Shown here one piece after another: positions 15,214-24,639 of a stretch of DNA of 64,000 nucleotides. Position 1 is the stretch's first letter. Every line of letters begins with the position of its first letter. The DNA comes from PFL42 sp963789825. Its GTDB lineage: Bacteria; Chloroflexota; Anaerolineae; Anaerolineales; E44-bin32. Where the stretch lies: assembly GCA_963789825.1 (NCBI GenBank), contig CAWBME010000002.1:124001-188000 (forward strand). Direction: 5' to 3'. The notes under the pieces were generated by a model. That model worked only from the letters and a program-made list of their open reading frames with translations, was not told where the DNA came from and ran no database searches. Made by a program: the position numbers and the translations under genes.

Positions 15214-17088
15214 ATGTCGGACACCGGGCCGATTCTGCCTGCACTCGAGCAGGGCCGGCTGATCCTCGCCGATGGGGCAACGGGAACGATGCTGCACGCG
15301 CGCGGCGCGGAGCGCCATGCCTGCCTCGACGCCCTGAACCTGCAACATCCGGAATGGGTGCTCGAGATCCACCAGGCCTACGCCACCGCCGGCTGTGACC
15401 TGCTCGAAACCAACACCTTCGGGGCCAACGCCTTCAAGCTCGCCACGGTTGGTCTGCAGGACCAGTTGGCGGCGATCAACACTGCCGGCGTCCGCCTGGC
15501 ACGTCAGGCCGCCCAGGATTCCGGCCGGGACATCTGGGTAGCGGGTAGCATCGGCCCGCTCGGTGTACGGCTTGTCCCGTACGGCCGGGTGAAGGCGGAG
15601 ACCGCTGCATCCTCCTTTCGCTGCCAGATCGAGGCGCTGGTCGAAGCCGGCGTCGACCTGCTGTTGCTCGAGACGTTCACGGATCTGCGCGAGCTTTGTC
15701 TGGCGCTCGAAGCCGCCCATGTCGTCTGTGATTTGCCGGTCGCCACCAGCTTGACCTTCACCCGCGACGATCGGACGCTGCTGGGCGACACCCCCGAGCA
15801 GGCCGCCGCCACGCTGCGCGACGCCGGCGCGGACCTGCTGGGCGCGAACTGCTCCGAGGGGCCTTCGCAGCTGCTGCGCGTGGTCCAGCAGATGCACAAG
15901 GCCGCCCCGAAAGCCCGCCTGCTGGCCATGCCCAACGCCGGATGGCCCGAGCGTTCCGGCGGGAGGATCCTGTACCCGGCCACGCCAGACTACTTCGCCG
16001 GCTACGTCCCCGCCTTCCGGCAGGCAGGCGTCCAGCTTCTCGGCGGCTGCTGTGGAACAACGCCCGAGCACATAGGCGCGATGCGCCTGGCGGTCGATGC
16101 CACCCCGGTGGAATTGCCGGCATGGGCGATGCTGGCGCCGGCACCTGTCGAGGAGCCTCTGCCGGAGGAGGGCCCGACCGCTCTCGCCAGCGCCCTGCAG
16201 TCTGGCCATTTCGTGATCGCCGCCGAGCTCGACCCGCCGCGAGGCTTCTCCACCCAGAAGATCCTCGCCGCCGCCCATCTGCTCGCCGAGAGCGGGGCGG
16301 ATACGCTGACCGTCGCCGACAGCCCGATGGCCCGGCTGCGGATGAGCCCCTGGGCGGTCAGCCATCTCGTCCAGCAGCAGGTGGGCCGCGAAGCGATCCT
16401 GCACTTCCCCACTCGCGGGCGCAACTTGCTGCGCATCCAGGGGGACCTGCTTGCCGTGCACGCCCTCGGCATCCGCAACGTGATGATCGTGATGGGCGAT
16501 CCGACATCGATCGGCGATTTCCCCAGCGCCATGAACAACGTCGACCTGGTTCCCTCCGGCCTGATCCGCCTGATCCGCGAGAACCTCAACACCGGGGTGG
16601 ACCACGCCGGTGGGCAGCTGGGCGAGGCAACCGCCTTCTTCTGCGGCTGCGCACTCAGCCTGATCCCTTCCGACCCCGCCCGCGAGATGCGCGCCCTGCA
16701 CAAGAAGATCACCGCCGGCGCCGGATTCGCACTCACCCAGCCGGTGTTCGACGCCGACGCCGCGGCGAGCTTCCTCGAGGCATACGTCGACGCCTACGGT
16801 GAACTGGGGATTCCGATCCTGGCCGGGGTTCTCCCCCTGGCCAGCGAGCGGCATGCCGCCTTCCTGCACCACGAGGTTCCAGGGGTGAACATTCCTGACC
16901 ACGTCCTGCAGCGCATGGCGGCTTCGTCGGCCCCGGCAACGACCGGCGTGCAGATTGCGCTGGAAATCGCCGCCGCACTCTCACGGCGAGTGCAGGGGAT
17001 CTACCTGATGCCCGCCCTGCAGCGCTACGACCTGGCAGCTGAGGTCATCGAAGGAATCCGCGCGCAGCACGACCCTCGACCAGGCTAG
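15214..17088 (+). CDS. Bifunctional homocysteine S-methyltransferase / methylenetetrahydrofolate reductase
   Basis: This 624-residue fusion has two parts. Residues ~1-290 form a homocysteine S-methyltransferase domain with ILADGATGTMLHARG and the zinc ligands in LGANCSEGP and GGCCGTTPEHI. Residues ~320-610 form a MetF-type FAD-dependent TIM barrel (FVIAAELDPPRGFSTQKIL, VTVADSPMARLRMSPWA, VMIVMGDPTSIGDFP, ALTQPVFDADAA). It would make methyl-THF and methylate homocysteine, feeding methionine synthesis. It starts at ATG 15214 after GGGAGG. It stands alone, upstream of the pterin dehydratase gene. Confidence 0.93.
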   Translation: MSDTGPILPALEQGRLILADGATGTMLHARGAERHACLDALNLQHPEWVLEIHQAYATAGCDLLETNTFGANAFKLATVGLQDQLAAINTAGVRLARQAAQDSGRDIWVAGSIGPLGVRLVPYGRVKAETAASSFRCQIEALVEAGVDLLLLETFTDLRELCLALEAAHVVCDLPVATSLTFTRDDRTLLGDTPEQAAATLRDAGADLLGANCSEGPSQLLRVVQQMHKAAPKARLLAMPNAGWPERSGGRILYPATPDYFAGYVPAFRQAGVQLLGGCCGTTPEHIGAMRLAVDATPVELPAWAMLAPAPVEEPLPEEGPTALASALQSGHFVIAAELDPPRGFSTQKILAAAHLLAESGADTLTVADSPMARLRMSPWAVSHLVQQQVGREAILHFPTRGRNLLRIQGDLLAVHALGIRNVMIVMGDPTSIGDFPSAMNNVDLVPSGLIRLIRENLNTGVDHAGGQLGEATAFFCGCALSLIPSDPAREMRALHKKITAGAGFALTQPVFDADAAASFLEAYVDAYGELGIPILAGVLPLASERHAAFLHHEVPGVNIPDHVLQRMAASSAPATTGVQIALEIAAALSRRVQGIYLMPALQRYDLAAEVIEGIRAQHDPRPG

Positions 17089-17144
17089 GCGGCACGAGCC
17101 GTACCGTCGAGGGTCGCGGCACCGGGGAGGAGAAGGAGCACAGC

Positions 17145-17525
17145 ATGAATTCCGATCTGGCAGGGCTGGAGTGCGTCCCCTGCAAAGGCGGCATCCCGCC
17201 CATGCAGGGCAACGAGCTCGCCTCCTGGGCCAAGCGCCTCGGCGGAGACTGGCAGGTGGTCGACGGGCATCACCTGGCCAAGGACTTCCACTGCAAGGAC
17301 TTCCGCCAGGCATTGGCGTTCACCAACCAGGTCGGCGAGCTGGCCGAGGCGGTCAACCACCACCCCGACCTGGGTTTGAGCTGGGGGCGGGTGCAGGTGA
17401 CGGTGTGGACCCACAAGATCAACGGCCTGAGCGAGACGGATTTCGTCTTCGCCGCCAAGGTCGATGCCCTGCGCTCCAGCCCGGGGAATCGACCTGACGG
17501 TGTACAAGGATTCTCAAGGGACTAG
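17145..17525 (+). CDS. 4a-hydroxytetrahydrobiopterin dehydratase (PCD/DCoH family)
   Basis: This 126-residue pterin-4a-carbinolamine dehydratase-like protein has the active-site block FTNQVGELAEAVNHHPDLGL, with two conserved His, followed by VTVWTHKINGLSETDF. The N-terminus has an extra CVPCKGGIPPMQG segment found in a common bacterial subgroup. The ~18 residues after AAKVDAL are not conserved and could reflect a late frameshift. It follows the methyltransferase-reductase fusion by 56 bases, and an intrinsic terminator lies 116 bases downstream. Confidence 0.9.
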   Translation: MNSDLAGLECVPCKGGIPPMQGNELASWAKRLGGDWQVVDGHHLAKDFHCKDFRQALAFTNQVGELAEAVNHHPDLGLSWGRVQVTVWTHKINGLSETDFVFAAKVDALRSSPGNRPDGVQGFSRD

Positions 17526-17641
17526 CATGATTGCAGCATTCGTCCGCACCTCTCTCTCGATGGCCATGCCGCAACTGCCGGGGCCGATGGGATCGGGTCC
17601 ATCGGACGGATAGCGCCGGTTTGCGGCGCCCCGGCTCCTCC

Positions 17642-17670
17642 CGCCAGCCCCGGCTGGCGTTTTCTTTTCT
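17642..17670 (+). terminator. Intrinsic terminator
   Basis: The perfect 8-bp inverted repeat CGCCAGCC/GGCTGGCG (17642-17649 and 17652-17659) is followed at once by TTTTCTTTTCT. It would end the transcript carrying the pterin dehydratase gene. It is the clearest Rho-independent terminator on the plus strand of this window. Confidence 0.9.
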
Positions 17671-17757
17671 GCAGGCCGGAGGGAAGCGCATGCTACAATC
17701 CCAAACCCCGGGCGGAGGGCGCTCGGCCTACCGCCCGCCAGCAGGACGAGGTCCAGC

Positions 17758-19527
17758 ATGACCCACACGATTCACGTCTCCGTCGCCTGGCCATATGCCA
17801 ACGGCGACCTGCATGTTGGGCATCTGGCCGGCGCCTATCTGCCGGCGGACATCTTCGCCCGCTACCATCGGCTGAGGGGCAACCGCGTGCTGATGGTCTC
17901 GGGGTCCGATTCCCACGGCACTCCGATCACGGTCGAGGCCGAGAAGCGCGGCCAGTCGCCGCGCGCGGTGTTCGAGCACTACCACCGCCGCTTCCTGGAT
18001 ACCCTACAGGCAACCGGCATCAGCTTCGACCTGTTCACCCACACCGACACCGAGAACCATCACCGCATCGCCCAGGCCCTCTTCCTGCGCCTGCATGCCA
18101 ATGGGTATCTGTACCTCGACACCCAGCGCCAGCTGTACTCCGAATCCCAGCAGCGCTTCCTGGCCGACCGCTACGTGGAGGGGACCTGCCCGGTGTGCGG
18201 CTACGAAGCGGCGCGCGGCGACCAGTGTGACCGGTGCGGCTCGCTGCTGGATGCGGTTGATCTGATCAACCCGGTCAGCAAGATCGATGGCTTGGCGCCC
18301 GTCATCCGCCAGACCGAGCACTTCTACCTCGACCTGCCGGCCTTCAGCGAGCGGCTGCTCGCCTACCTGGACTCGCACGCAGACCACTGGCGCCCCACCG
18401 TCATCAATTTCGCCCGCAGCTACATCCGCGAAGGCCTGAAGGGACGCCCGGTCACCCGCGACATCGAATGGGGCGTGCGCGTCCCCCTGCCAGACTGGCA
18501 GGAGAAGGCGCTCTATGTCTGGTTCGAGGCCGTAATGGGCTACCTGACCGCGACGGTGGAGTGGGCGCACAACAACGGTCAACCCGAGGCCTGGAAGGAC
18601 TGGTGGTACGCACCCGAGGCGCGGATCTACAACTTCCTGGGCAAGGACAACATTCCCTTCCACACCGTGATCTGGCAGGCGGAGCTGCTGGGCGCTGAGC
18701 GTCTCGACGAAGCCGATGCCGGCCGCCGCTTCAACCTGCCGTACGATGTCCCGGCCAACGAGTTCATGAATGTCGAGGGCGCCAAGTTCAGCAAGAGCCG
18801 CAACTGGGCGATCTGGCTGCCGGATATCCTGCAACGGTACGACCCCGACCCAATTCGCTACTACGTTACCTGCTTGATGCCGGAAGCGCGCGACACCGAC
18901 TTCGCCTGGGAGGAGTTCGTGCGGCGCAACAACGACGAGCTCGTCGCCACCTGGGGCAATCTGGCCAACCGCGTGCTCTCCTTTGCCTACAGGCATTGGG
19001 AGGGCCAAGTGCCCGCGCCGGGCGACCTGCGGCCCTACGATGTCGAGCTGCTGGCGCAGGTGAATGCCGGCTTTGAGCGGGTCGGCGGCTTGATCGAGGC
19101 CGTGCGGCTGCGCGAGGCGCTGAACGAGGCGCTCGCCCTGGCACGCGCCGTCAACGGCTACCTTGACCGCGCCCCCTGGTTCGGCGTGATCAAGACCGAT
19201 CGCCTCGAAGCCGCCACTACCGTCTACACGGCGCTGCGCGCCATCGATTCGCTCAAGACGCTGCTCTCGCCCTTCCTGCCGTTCAGCAGCGAGCGGCTGC
19301 ACGCCGCCCTCGGCTACCGTTCTCCGCTCCAGGGAAGCCTCCAGATCGAGACGTTCGCTGAGGCAACCCGCGAGCATCAGGCTCTGGTGTACGTCGCCGG
19401 CGAGGCCAGCGGCCGGTGGGCGCCGAGCGAGTTGTCCCCCGGACAGCAACTGGAATCCCCCCGGCCTCTCTACCGCAAGCTCGAAGACGAGGTCGCAGAG
19501 CAAGAGCGCAGCCGGCTGGGAACGTAA
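17758..19527 (+). CDS. metG: Methionine--tRNA ligase
   Basis: This 589-residue class I synthetase charges tRNA(Met). The HIGH motif is HVGH (in GDLHVGHLAGAYLP) and the KMSKS motif is KFSKS (GAKFSKSRNWAI). A four-Cys zinc knuckle (CPVCGYEAARGDQCDRCG) lies in the connective peptide, and ALYVWFEAVMGYL and NFLGKDNIPFHT are typical. The C-terminal anticodon-binding helical domain is present, but there is no C-terminal EMAP-like tRNA-binding domain. A TACAAT box lies at 17694-17699, about 60 bases upstream. Confidence 0.97.
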   Translation: MTHTIHVSVAWPYANGDLHVGHLAGAYLPADIFARYHRLRGNRVLMVSGSDSHGTPITVEAEKRGQSPRAVFEHYHRRFLDTLQATGISFDLFTHTDTENHHRIAQALFLRLHANGYLYLDTQRQLYSESQQRFLADRYVEGTCPVCGYEAARGDQCDRCGSLLDAVDLINPVSKIDGLAPVIRQTEHFYLDLPAFSERLLAYLDSHADHWRPTVINFARSYIREGLKGRPVTRDIEWGVRVPLPDWQEKALYVWFEAVMGYLTATVEWAHNNGQPEAWKDWWYAPEARIYNFLGKDNIPFHTVIWQAELLGAERLDEADAGRRFNLPYDVPANEFMNVEGAKFSKSRNWAIWLPDILQRYDPDPIRYYVTCLMPEARDTDFAWEEFVRRNNDELVATWGNLANRVLSFAYRHWEGQVPAPGDLRPYDVELLAQVNAGFERVGGLIEAVRLREALNEALALARAVNGYLDRAPWFGVIKTDRLEAATTVYTALRAIDSLKTLLSPFLPFSSERLHAALGYRSPLQGSLQIETFAEATREHQALVYVAGEASGRWAPSELSPGQQLESPRPLYRKLEDEVAEQERSRLGT

Positions 19528-19667
19528 CCCGCAGAGTCAATCCATTTCGGCACAGTAGCTCCCGTGGCGCAGCGGAGGGAGCACAGCCACCTTCGGCCCC
19601 CTCTCCCACATAGGGCGAGGGCGGTCTTGAATCCCCTCTCCGGGGCATTGGGGATCGTGGGTTCCGA

Positions 19668-19775
19668 AGACCGTCGCCCCGCGCAAGCGGGGGCCCAGGC
19701 AAAGGTCCGACGCAGCCGGGTCCTTCGCTTGACGGCAAGCTCTCCCTGGATCCCCGCTTGCGCGGGGATGACGAT
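19668..19775. repeat. REPIN-like pair of inverted GC palindromes
   Basis: Two 16-bp palindromes, CCCCGCGCAAGCGGGG (19677-19692) and CCCCGCTTGCGCGGGG (19752-19767), are exact reverse complements of each other. Extended flanks also match in inverted orientation (CTGG before and GACG after the palindrome), 60 bases apart. This resembles the dRS3/REP-type repeats that translate as PAQAGIQ. It lies in the 440-base gap 19528-19967 between metG and a small zinc protein gene, which holds no gene I can support. Confidence 0.6.
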
Positions 19776-19967
19776 GGGCCGGGGATCCTGTCGCCACTGC
19801 GCAAGCGGGAGGCAAGGGTAAATCCCCCGCCATGGGCGGATGAGGGCAGCTTGACCCCGCGTTTCCACCGACCCGGTGGTGGCCACTGCGCCCTTTGCTC
19901 ACGCTCGGGGAAGCCGCGCGAGGCTGGATCGGAACGGACATCGATCAGCCTGCAGCTGGAGAGCCGT

Positions 19968-20150
19968 TCAGGCGGCCGGGGCCTCCCCGCCTGCGGCGCG
20001 GCGATCCTCCTCGAAGATCAAGGCGCACTCGCACTCGCGCCCCTCGGCGCAGTCCTCACAGCAGTGGAACTTGTCGCCCCGCAGCACGGGTGCGCCGGTG
20101 ATCTCGGCGCCGCAACCATCGCAGAACAACACACCCTCTTCCCATGCCAT
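19968..20150 (-). CDS. Small cysteine-rich (zinc-ribbon-like) protein
   Basis: This 60-residue protein has paired cysteines CDGC, CCEDC and a later CEC, suggesting one or two bound zinc ions. It starts with MAWEEGVLFCDGCGAEI after a GGAGG sequence (GGAGGTGAGCC). The C-terminus is Glu/Ala rich. The function is unknown. The Cys pattern, a good ribosome-binding site and clean coding bias support a real gene. It lies between metG and a hypothetical gene on the opposite strand to metG. Confidence 0.6.
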   Translation of the reverse strand: MAWEEGVLFCDGCGAEITGAPVLRGDKFHCCEDCAEGRECECALIFEEDRRAAGGEAPAA

Positions 20151-20262
20151 GGCTCACCTCCAGAGGACATAGGGCGCGCGACCGACGAGCGCACCTGGCG
20201 CGCCGGGCGTAGCAGGCGATGAAGCGCAAGCAAGTCAGGGGGTGGTGCCGGTGAGTGCGATG

Positions 20263-20652
20263 TCAGAGCAGTGGGTCTAGCCCGGCGTCCCCCGCTTCGT
20301 CCAGCGAGTCATCCAGGTCCAACCCGAACTCGACTTCCGCCCGGCTGTCATCCAGCCGGACCCACAGGAGCAGCATGTGGCCGTCGGCCACCTCGACCCA
20401 GCGCACGGCGACGATGGGGGCTTCCTGAGTCAGCCCGTCCTCCGTGCGGTATTCGAGATTCATCGGCGTCCCGTCGCGCCAGGCGCGATAGCAGCGTTCG
20501 ACCAACGTCGGGCCGTTGAGGCTGCGTACACGGCACATGGCAACCATGCCGGCATAAGGACCCTCGATCAGGCCCAGCAGCCACGAATCGCTGACCACCT
20601 CGAACGTCGGCGGCGGTCCCTCGATGATCGTGATCTTCTCAGGCTGTGTCAT
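20263..20652 (-). CDS. Hypothetical protein
   Basis: This acidic soluble protein of 129 residues starts at MTQPEKITIIEGPPPTFEV. A longer in-frame start exists at 20793 but overlaps the epimerase gene and has no coding character. It contains SWLLGLIEGPYAGMVAMCRV and VAVRWVEVADGHMLLLWVRL, and ends in an Asp/Glu/Leu-rich tail. There is no signal peptide, membrane segment or known motif. It follows the NAD-dependent epimerase gene on the same strand (37 bases), so the two may be co-transcribed. Confidence 0.55.
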   Translation of the reverse strand: MTQPEKITIIEGPPPTFEVVSDSWLLGLIEGPYAGMVAMCRVRSLNGPTLVERCYRAWRDGTPMNLEYRTEDGLTQEAPIVAVRWVEVADGHMLLLWVRLDDSRAEVEFGLDLDDSLDEAGDAGLDPLL

Positions 20653-20689
20653 GCTGCCCTCGGCCCGGGCTTCTCGCCGGGCGGCGCCA

Positions 20690-21679
20690 TCATACCATAG
20701 TCCGACGTCGACGCAGGTGGCCACGCGCCTCGAGCCAGTCATAGGCGTCCCGCAGCGTAGCCTCCACCGGTCGTGCCCGCAGCCCGAGCACACGCTCGGC
20801 TTTGCCGGAGTCGAAGGCCGGCCAGAAACGCATTGCCTGCAGATGCCCGGCCGCCGATGCCAGCCCCGGCAGCCGGGAGATCATGCCGGTCGCACCGTCA
20901 AGCCAACGGACCGGGATCTCCCAGCTGGGCGCCGGCGCCCCGGCGGTCGTTGCCGCTCGGGTCATGAACTGGCGCACGCTCAGGTTGAGCCCGCCGAGGA
21001 TGTAGCGCTCCCCGACAGCGCCGGCCTCAGCCGCCGCCAAGTGCGCCGAGGCCACGTCGCGCACATCGACCACGTTCATCGTTGCAGGCACCGCCAGGCG
21101 AGCCCAGCCGCGCGCCACCAACACCAGCAGGCGCGCCGTAGTGAGATGCACATCGCCGGGGCCAAACACCGCCGTCGGATTGACCACGACCAACGGCGCC
21201 TCCAGCGCCAGCTGCTCCATCGCCGCTTTGACCTCATAGTAGGCAGAGCGCGGCAGCGTGCCGGGCACATAGTGATCCCCCTCGTTCGCCGGCCGCGACT
21301 GCCCCGGCGGCGGCCAGCCGATGGTCGACAGGCTGGAGGTGTACACCATGCGCGGCGCACCGGCCGACCGCCACGCCTGCAGCACCGCCTGCATCGTCGC
21401 CCGGCCGCGGCGGACATGCTCCGCCACGCTCGCCCCACCCTGAGGGTAGTAGCCGGCAACATGGAACACGACTTCGACCCCAGCCAGGGCGCGACCGAGC
21501 GCCTGTGGGTCGGCGAGGTCCCCATCGATCCACTCGATCGGGGCCTGCGCCAAATCGCCGGTGGCGCCCGGCCGGCGGCGCAGGGCACGCACGCGCCAGC
21601 CGCGTGCCAAGCACGCTCGCGCCACCTGGCCGCCGATGAACCCGCTCGCTCCCAACACCAGCACCTGGCGCACAGTCAT
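20690..21679 (-). CDS. NAD-dependent epimerase/dehydratase family protein (extended SDR)
   Basis: This 329-residue extended SDR has the N-terminal VLVLGASGFIGGQVARACL Rossmann motif and the active-site Tyr-x-x-x-Lys (SAYYEVKAAMEQLAL). The order VVNPTAVFGPGDVH, then YILGGLNLSVRQFM, matches the dihydroflavonol-reductase/HpnA group. It probably acts on a sugar nucleotide, a lipid or a 3-oxo/hydroxy steroid-like substrate; the specific one is unknown. It is divergently oriented to the lipoprotein gene at 21826. Confidence 0.85.
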   Translation of the reverse strand: MTVRQVLVLGASGFIGGQVARACLARGWRVRALRRRPGATGDLAQAPIEWIDGDLADPQALGRALAGVEVVFHVAGYYPQGGASVAEHVRRGRATMQAVLQAWRSAGAPRMVYTSSLSTIGWPPPGQSRPANEGDHYVPGTLPRSAYYEVKAAMEQLALEAPLVVVNPTAVFGPGDVHLTTARLLVLVARGWARLAVPATMNVVDVRDVASAHLAAAEAGAVGERYILGGLNLSVRQFMTRAATTAGAPAPSWEIPVRWLDGATGMISRLPGLASAAGHLQAMRFWPAFDSGKAERVLGLRARPVEATLRDAYDWLEARGHLRRRRTMV

Positions 21680-21825
21680 CGCCTACTCCCGACGTGCGTG
21701 CGCCTGCCGCCTCCCGCGCCGTTCTGTTCCAGCCGCAAGCCTGATGCCGGCCACAGCCAAGCCGCCAATCTCCAAGCGGCTGGCATCATCGGACTGACTT
21801 TATCCATATGGAGGCTCACCGCACG

Positions 21826-22407
21826 ATGGTACTTCACATGCGCACGATTCTGCCGGGGCTTGCTGCAGCTCTCTTGTTGGCCGCCTGCGCTCCGGCAACA
21901 CCCGCTCCCACCGAGCCCCCTGCCGAAGCGACGGAGGCCATGACCGGGGGGACGGGGATGGAAATGGACATGGGCGACGCCCCGAGCGTGCCGGCCGGCA
22001 TGGCCTACGCCGAAGGGATGGAGATTCGCTTCATTCATACCGAGGCCTCCGACCCCGAAATCGCCCAGTTGCTCTCCGACATGATGAGCTCCCCGGTGCT
22101 GCACGTCCCTTCTCTGGCCGATGTCCCCGAAACCGCTCGAGCCAGAGTGTACGTGTTCACTAACGGGGTGGAAGGTACTGGGCCGCTCGGTTTCCAGCCG
22201 GACGTCTTCGACAACCCACCCGGCACCGAGGGCTACAGCCCCCTGCGGACGCTGCACACCGTCACTTGGGGGGATGAATCCCAGGCGATCGAGCTCAAGT
22301 CGGTTGCCGACGTGCTCCAGGCCGAGCAGGACGGTCTGGTGACGATCGAGGCGCAGCCGGTCGTGATCAACATGCCGTTCCTGAGCTGGCCTGGCGGAGA
22401 ACGCTAG
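21826..22407 (+). CDS. Exported lipoprotein, DUF7482-like
   Basis: This secreted lipoprotein of about 193 residues has a signal segment ending in the lipobox LLAAC, then a Thr/Pro/Glu/Met-rich linker (TGGTGMEMDMGDAPSV). The globular domain includes MEIRFIHTEASDPEIAQLLS, VYVFTNGVEGTGPLGFQPDVF and a C-terminal NMPFLSWPGGER. From memory this resembles DUF7482-type proteins, whose function is unknown (the number should be checked). ATG 21826 is preceded by GGAGG at 11 bases; ATG 21838 is the alternative start. Confidence 0.65.
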   Translation: MVLHMRTILPGLAAALLLAACAPATPAPTEPPAEATEAMTGGTGMEMDMGDAPSVPAGMAYAEGMEIRFIHTEASDPEIAQLLSDMMSSPVLHVPSLADVPETARARVYVFTNGVEGTGPLGFQPDVFDNPPGTEGYSPLRTLHTVTWGDESQAIELKSVADVLQAEQDGLVTIEAQPVVINMPFLSWPGGER

Positions 22408-22463
22408 CCAACCGAGTTCTCTACGCACAGCTGAGTGCGCCGCCCCAATGGGCGGCGCTGTGC

Positions 22464-23271
22464 TTAAGGTCCGACTTCCGCCCGGACGCTGGCACGCACC
22501 GCGGCGCAGGCCTCACAGCCTGTGCGGTTGCACAGCAGCGCTCGCGGGTCCTGTCGGAGCCAGCCCACGACGGTGTGCACCAGATCGCGCAACGGCAGCA
22601 GCCGCGCCGCGAACCCACGCAACTCCATCCTGCGGCCGATGCCGTTCAGCCGCGGTTCGAGGGCTTCGAACCCCTCGGCACACCCCGGCATGCCAGGGCA
22701 TTGGCGTACGCCGGTCGGCGTCAGCGCCCAGCGGATGAACTGCCGCCGCCCGGCCATCCACTCGGCGTAGTGGATGGCAACATTGTCTCGCTGACCGGCC
22801 CCCAGCAGCAGGATATCCCCGTCGCAGGCGGCCAGCTGCGCCAGGGGCGCCAGCGGCGACTCCGAACTCTGAGCCGTAAGCAACTCGTCCGCCTGCCAGC
22901 CGCAGAACGAGAGCAGCGGGTGCATCGAGCGCGCGAGCTCCCTGCTTCTGGCGCAAGGCCTCCGCCACCTCGCCCAGATTGGCATCGATAGGAAGTTGCG
23001 GCCGGAAGAACTCCGCCTGCTGGCTGAGCTCGTGCTGGGCTCGGTAGTCCAGTCCGTTGTCGGCAGGGCCGACTTCAGGGACAACCTGGCAGCGCAGCGT
23101 GAAGGCCGGCATCAGCAGCCCGGCGGTGCTGGCCAGCAGCGCGCCCAGCACCGTGTCGGCGCCCCCGACGACCTGCGCTGCGAAGTCATCTGCGACGTGG
23201 GCCAGCACGACGCCGCCTGGCTGCATGTCCAGCTGATTGAAAGCCTGGGTCAGACTGCGGTAGGTCAGCAC
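22464..23271 (-). CDS. AAC(3)-family N-acetyltransferase (frameshifted)
   Basis: This is an aminoglycoside 3-N-acetyltransferase-like protein of about 268 residues once restored. It starts at GTG 23271 (VLTYRSLTQAFNQLDMQPGG) after AGGAT. The family signatures are GALLASTAGLLMPAFTLRC and the catalytic-region SMHPLLSFCGW. The break at 22940-22942 is an extra base in CAGGGAGCTC; CAG GAG CTC restores the frame. Members outside resistance islands often have unknown substrates, so drug resistance should not be assumed. It is the last gene of the SDR/DinB/crotonase cluster. Confidence 0.75.
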
Positions 23272-23290
23272 GTCATCCTGCCCGCGCGGG

Positions 23291-24062
23291 TCAGCGGCCC
23301 CGCCAGGTGGGTGCGCGCTTCTCGATGAACGCCGCCATACCTTCCTTCTGATCATCACTGTCGAACAGCAGATAGAAGGCCCGGCGCTCTGCCGCCAACC
23401 CCTGCTGCAGCGGCAGCTCGAACGCCTGGTTGATCGATTGCTTCGCCAGGCGAACGGCCAGCGGCGCTCGCCCAGCCACCTCCTCCGCCAGCCGCAGCGC
23501 TTCCTCCAGGTAGCCCTCCAGCGGCACCACGCGGTTGACCATGCCCAACTGCTGCGCTTCCTGCGCCAGGAGCATACGGTTGTTCAGGATCATCTCCATG
23601 GCGACGGCCTTGCCGACGGCGCGCGTCAGGCGCTGCGTCCCTCCAGCGCCCGGGATCACGCCGATGGTGATCTCCGGCTGCCCGAACTTGGCAGCCTCGG
23701 AAGCGACGATCATGTCGCAAGCCAGCGCCAGCTCACAGCCGCCTCCGAGGCACCATCCCGACACGGCCGCGATCACCGGCTTGCCGACCCGCGCCACGCG
23801 GTCCCACAGCGAGATGCGGTCTTCGAGCAGCATCTCCATGGCGCCGGCGCCGGCCATCTCCTTGATGTCGGCCCCGGCGGCGAAGGCCCGCTCGTCGCCG
23901 CAGATCACGATCGCACCCACTTCTGGGTTCGCCGTCCATCGCCTGCAGCGCCTCGGCCAGTTCCTGCATCAATGCCTGGTTGAGCGCATTCATCGCCCGC
24001 GGCCGGTGGAGCCGGATCAGCCCCACCCGCCCGCGCGCTTCGATCTGGATGTTCTCGGGCAT
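23291..24062 (-). CDS. Enoyl-CoA hydratase/isomerase family protein (frameshifted)
   Basis: This crotonase-fold protein of about 256 residues starts at ATG 24062 (MPENIQIEARGRVGLIRLHR) and continues in a second frame from VGAIVICGDERAFAAGADI. The oxyanion-hole motifs are AAGADIKEM and SGWCLGGGCELALACD, and the acidic residue sits in QPEITIGVIPGAGGTQRL. One extra base near 23932-23936 breaks the frame; removing it yields MDANPEVGAIV, as in homologues. It probably hydrates an enoyl-CoA in beta-oxidation. It directly abuts the DinB gene (TGA then ATG). Confidence 0.85.
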
Positions 24063-24564
24063 TCAGTCCTCCTGCTCGGGGGATTCCCAGCCGCTGCGCC
24101 AGTTCATCCAGATGTTCCTGGGCATGCTCTACCGCTCGGGTCATCCACCACTCGAAGCTGCGTGGCCCGGTCTCCGGATGCGTGCCGGTGCGCTCCCAAT
24201 CCTGTGGCGTCATGTCGGCGGTCAGCATCTTGGCCCGCTGGCGCGCGGCGACGAAGCTCTGAAGCACGGTTGTGACAGGTTCGGATTCGCGGTAGTGCTC
24301 CTTCATCCAGCCCTCGGCATCGAAATCCTCGAAGGTCGGATTGTCCTGACGCAGGATGCGCTCCAACCGCAAATGGTAGGCGCGCACCTCAACATCTCGC
24401 ATGTGCACCAGCACCTGGTGCACCGACCAAGCGGCCTGGCTCGGCGGTTGAAGGATCTCCGCCTCTGGGAAGCGTTGCAGCAACCGCTCGAGTTCGTCCG
24501 GCTGGCGGAGGTAGTGCTCGAGCAGCTTCATTCGTTCGGGGGAGGGAATCTGGCGCTGCAGCAT
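24063..24564 (-). CDS. DinB-like metal-binding four-helix protein (frameshifted at the end)
   Basis: This DinB/DUF664-type protein of about 166 residues starts at ATG 24564 (MLQRQIPSPERM) after GGGAG. Three candidate metal-ligand histidines appear in WSVHQVLVHMRD, AVEHAQEH and neighbouring helices. In the given sequence the frame runs 150 bases into the crotonase gene. Removing one G from CTGGGAATCC gives ESPEQED and a stop immediately before the crotonase ATG, which is far more likely. Family members include thiol-dependent transferases and many proteins of unknown function. Confidence 0.7.
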
Positions 24565-24639
24565 GGTGATTCTCCCGGGGCAGGTGGGCGCTGCCTGACC
24601 CATGGCCGGCACGTCCAGATCGTGAGCTGGCCAACGCCT

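Noticed and set aside
14614..16902. A 762-codon minus-strand frame across the methyltransferase-reductase gene
   Set aside because: Only its last 76 codons (the cold-shock protein) are coding. The rest is the antisense of a strongly conserved gene and shows low-complexity, Gln/His/Arg/Gly-rich translation typical of GC-rich shadows.
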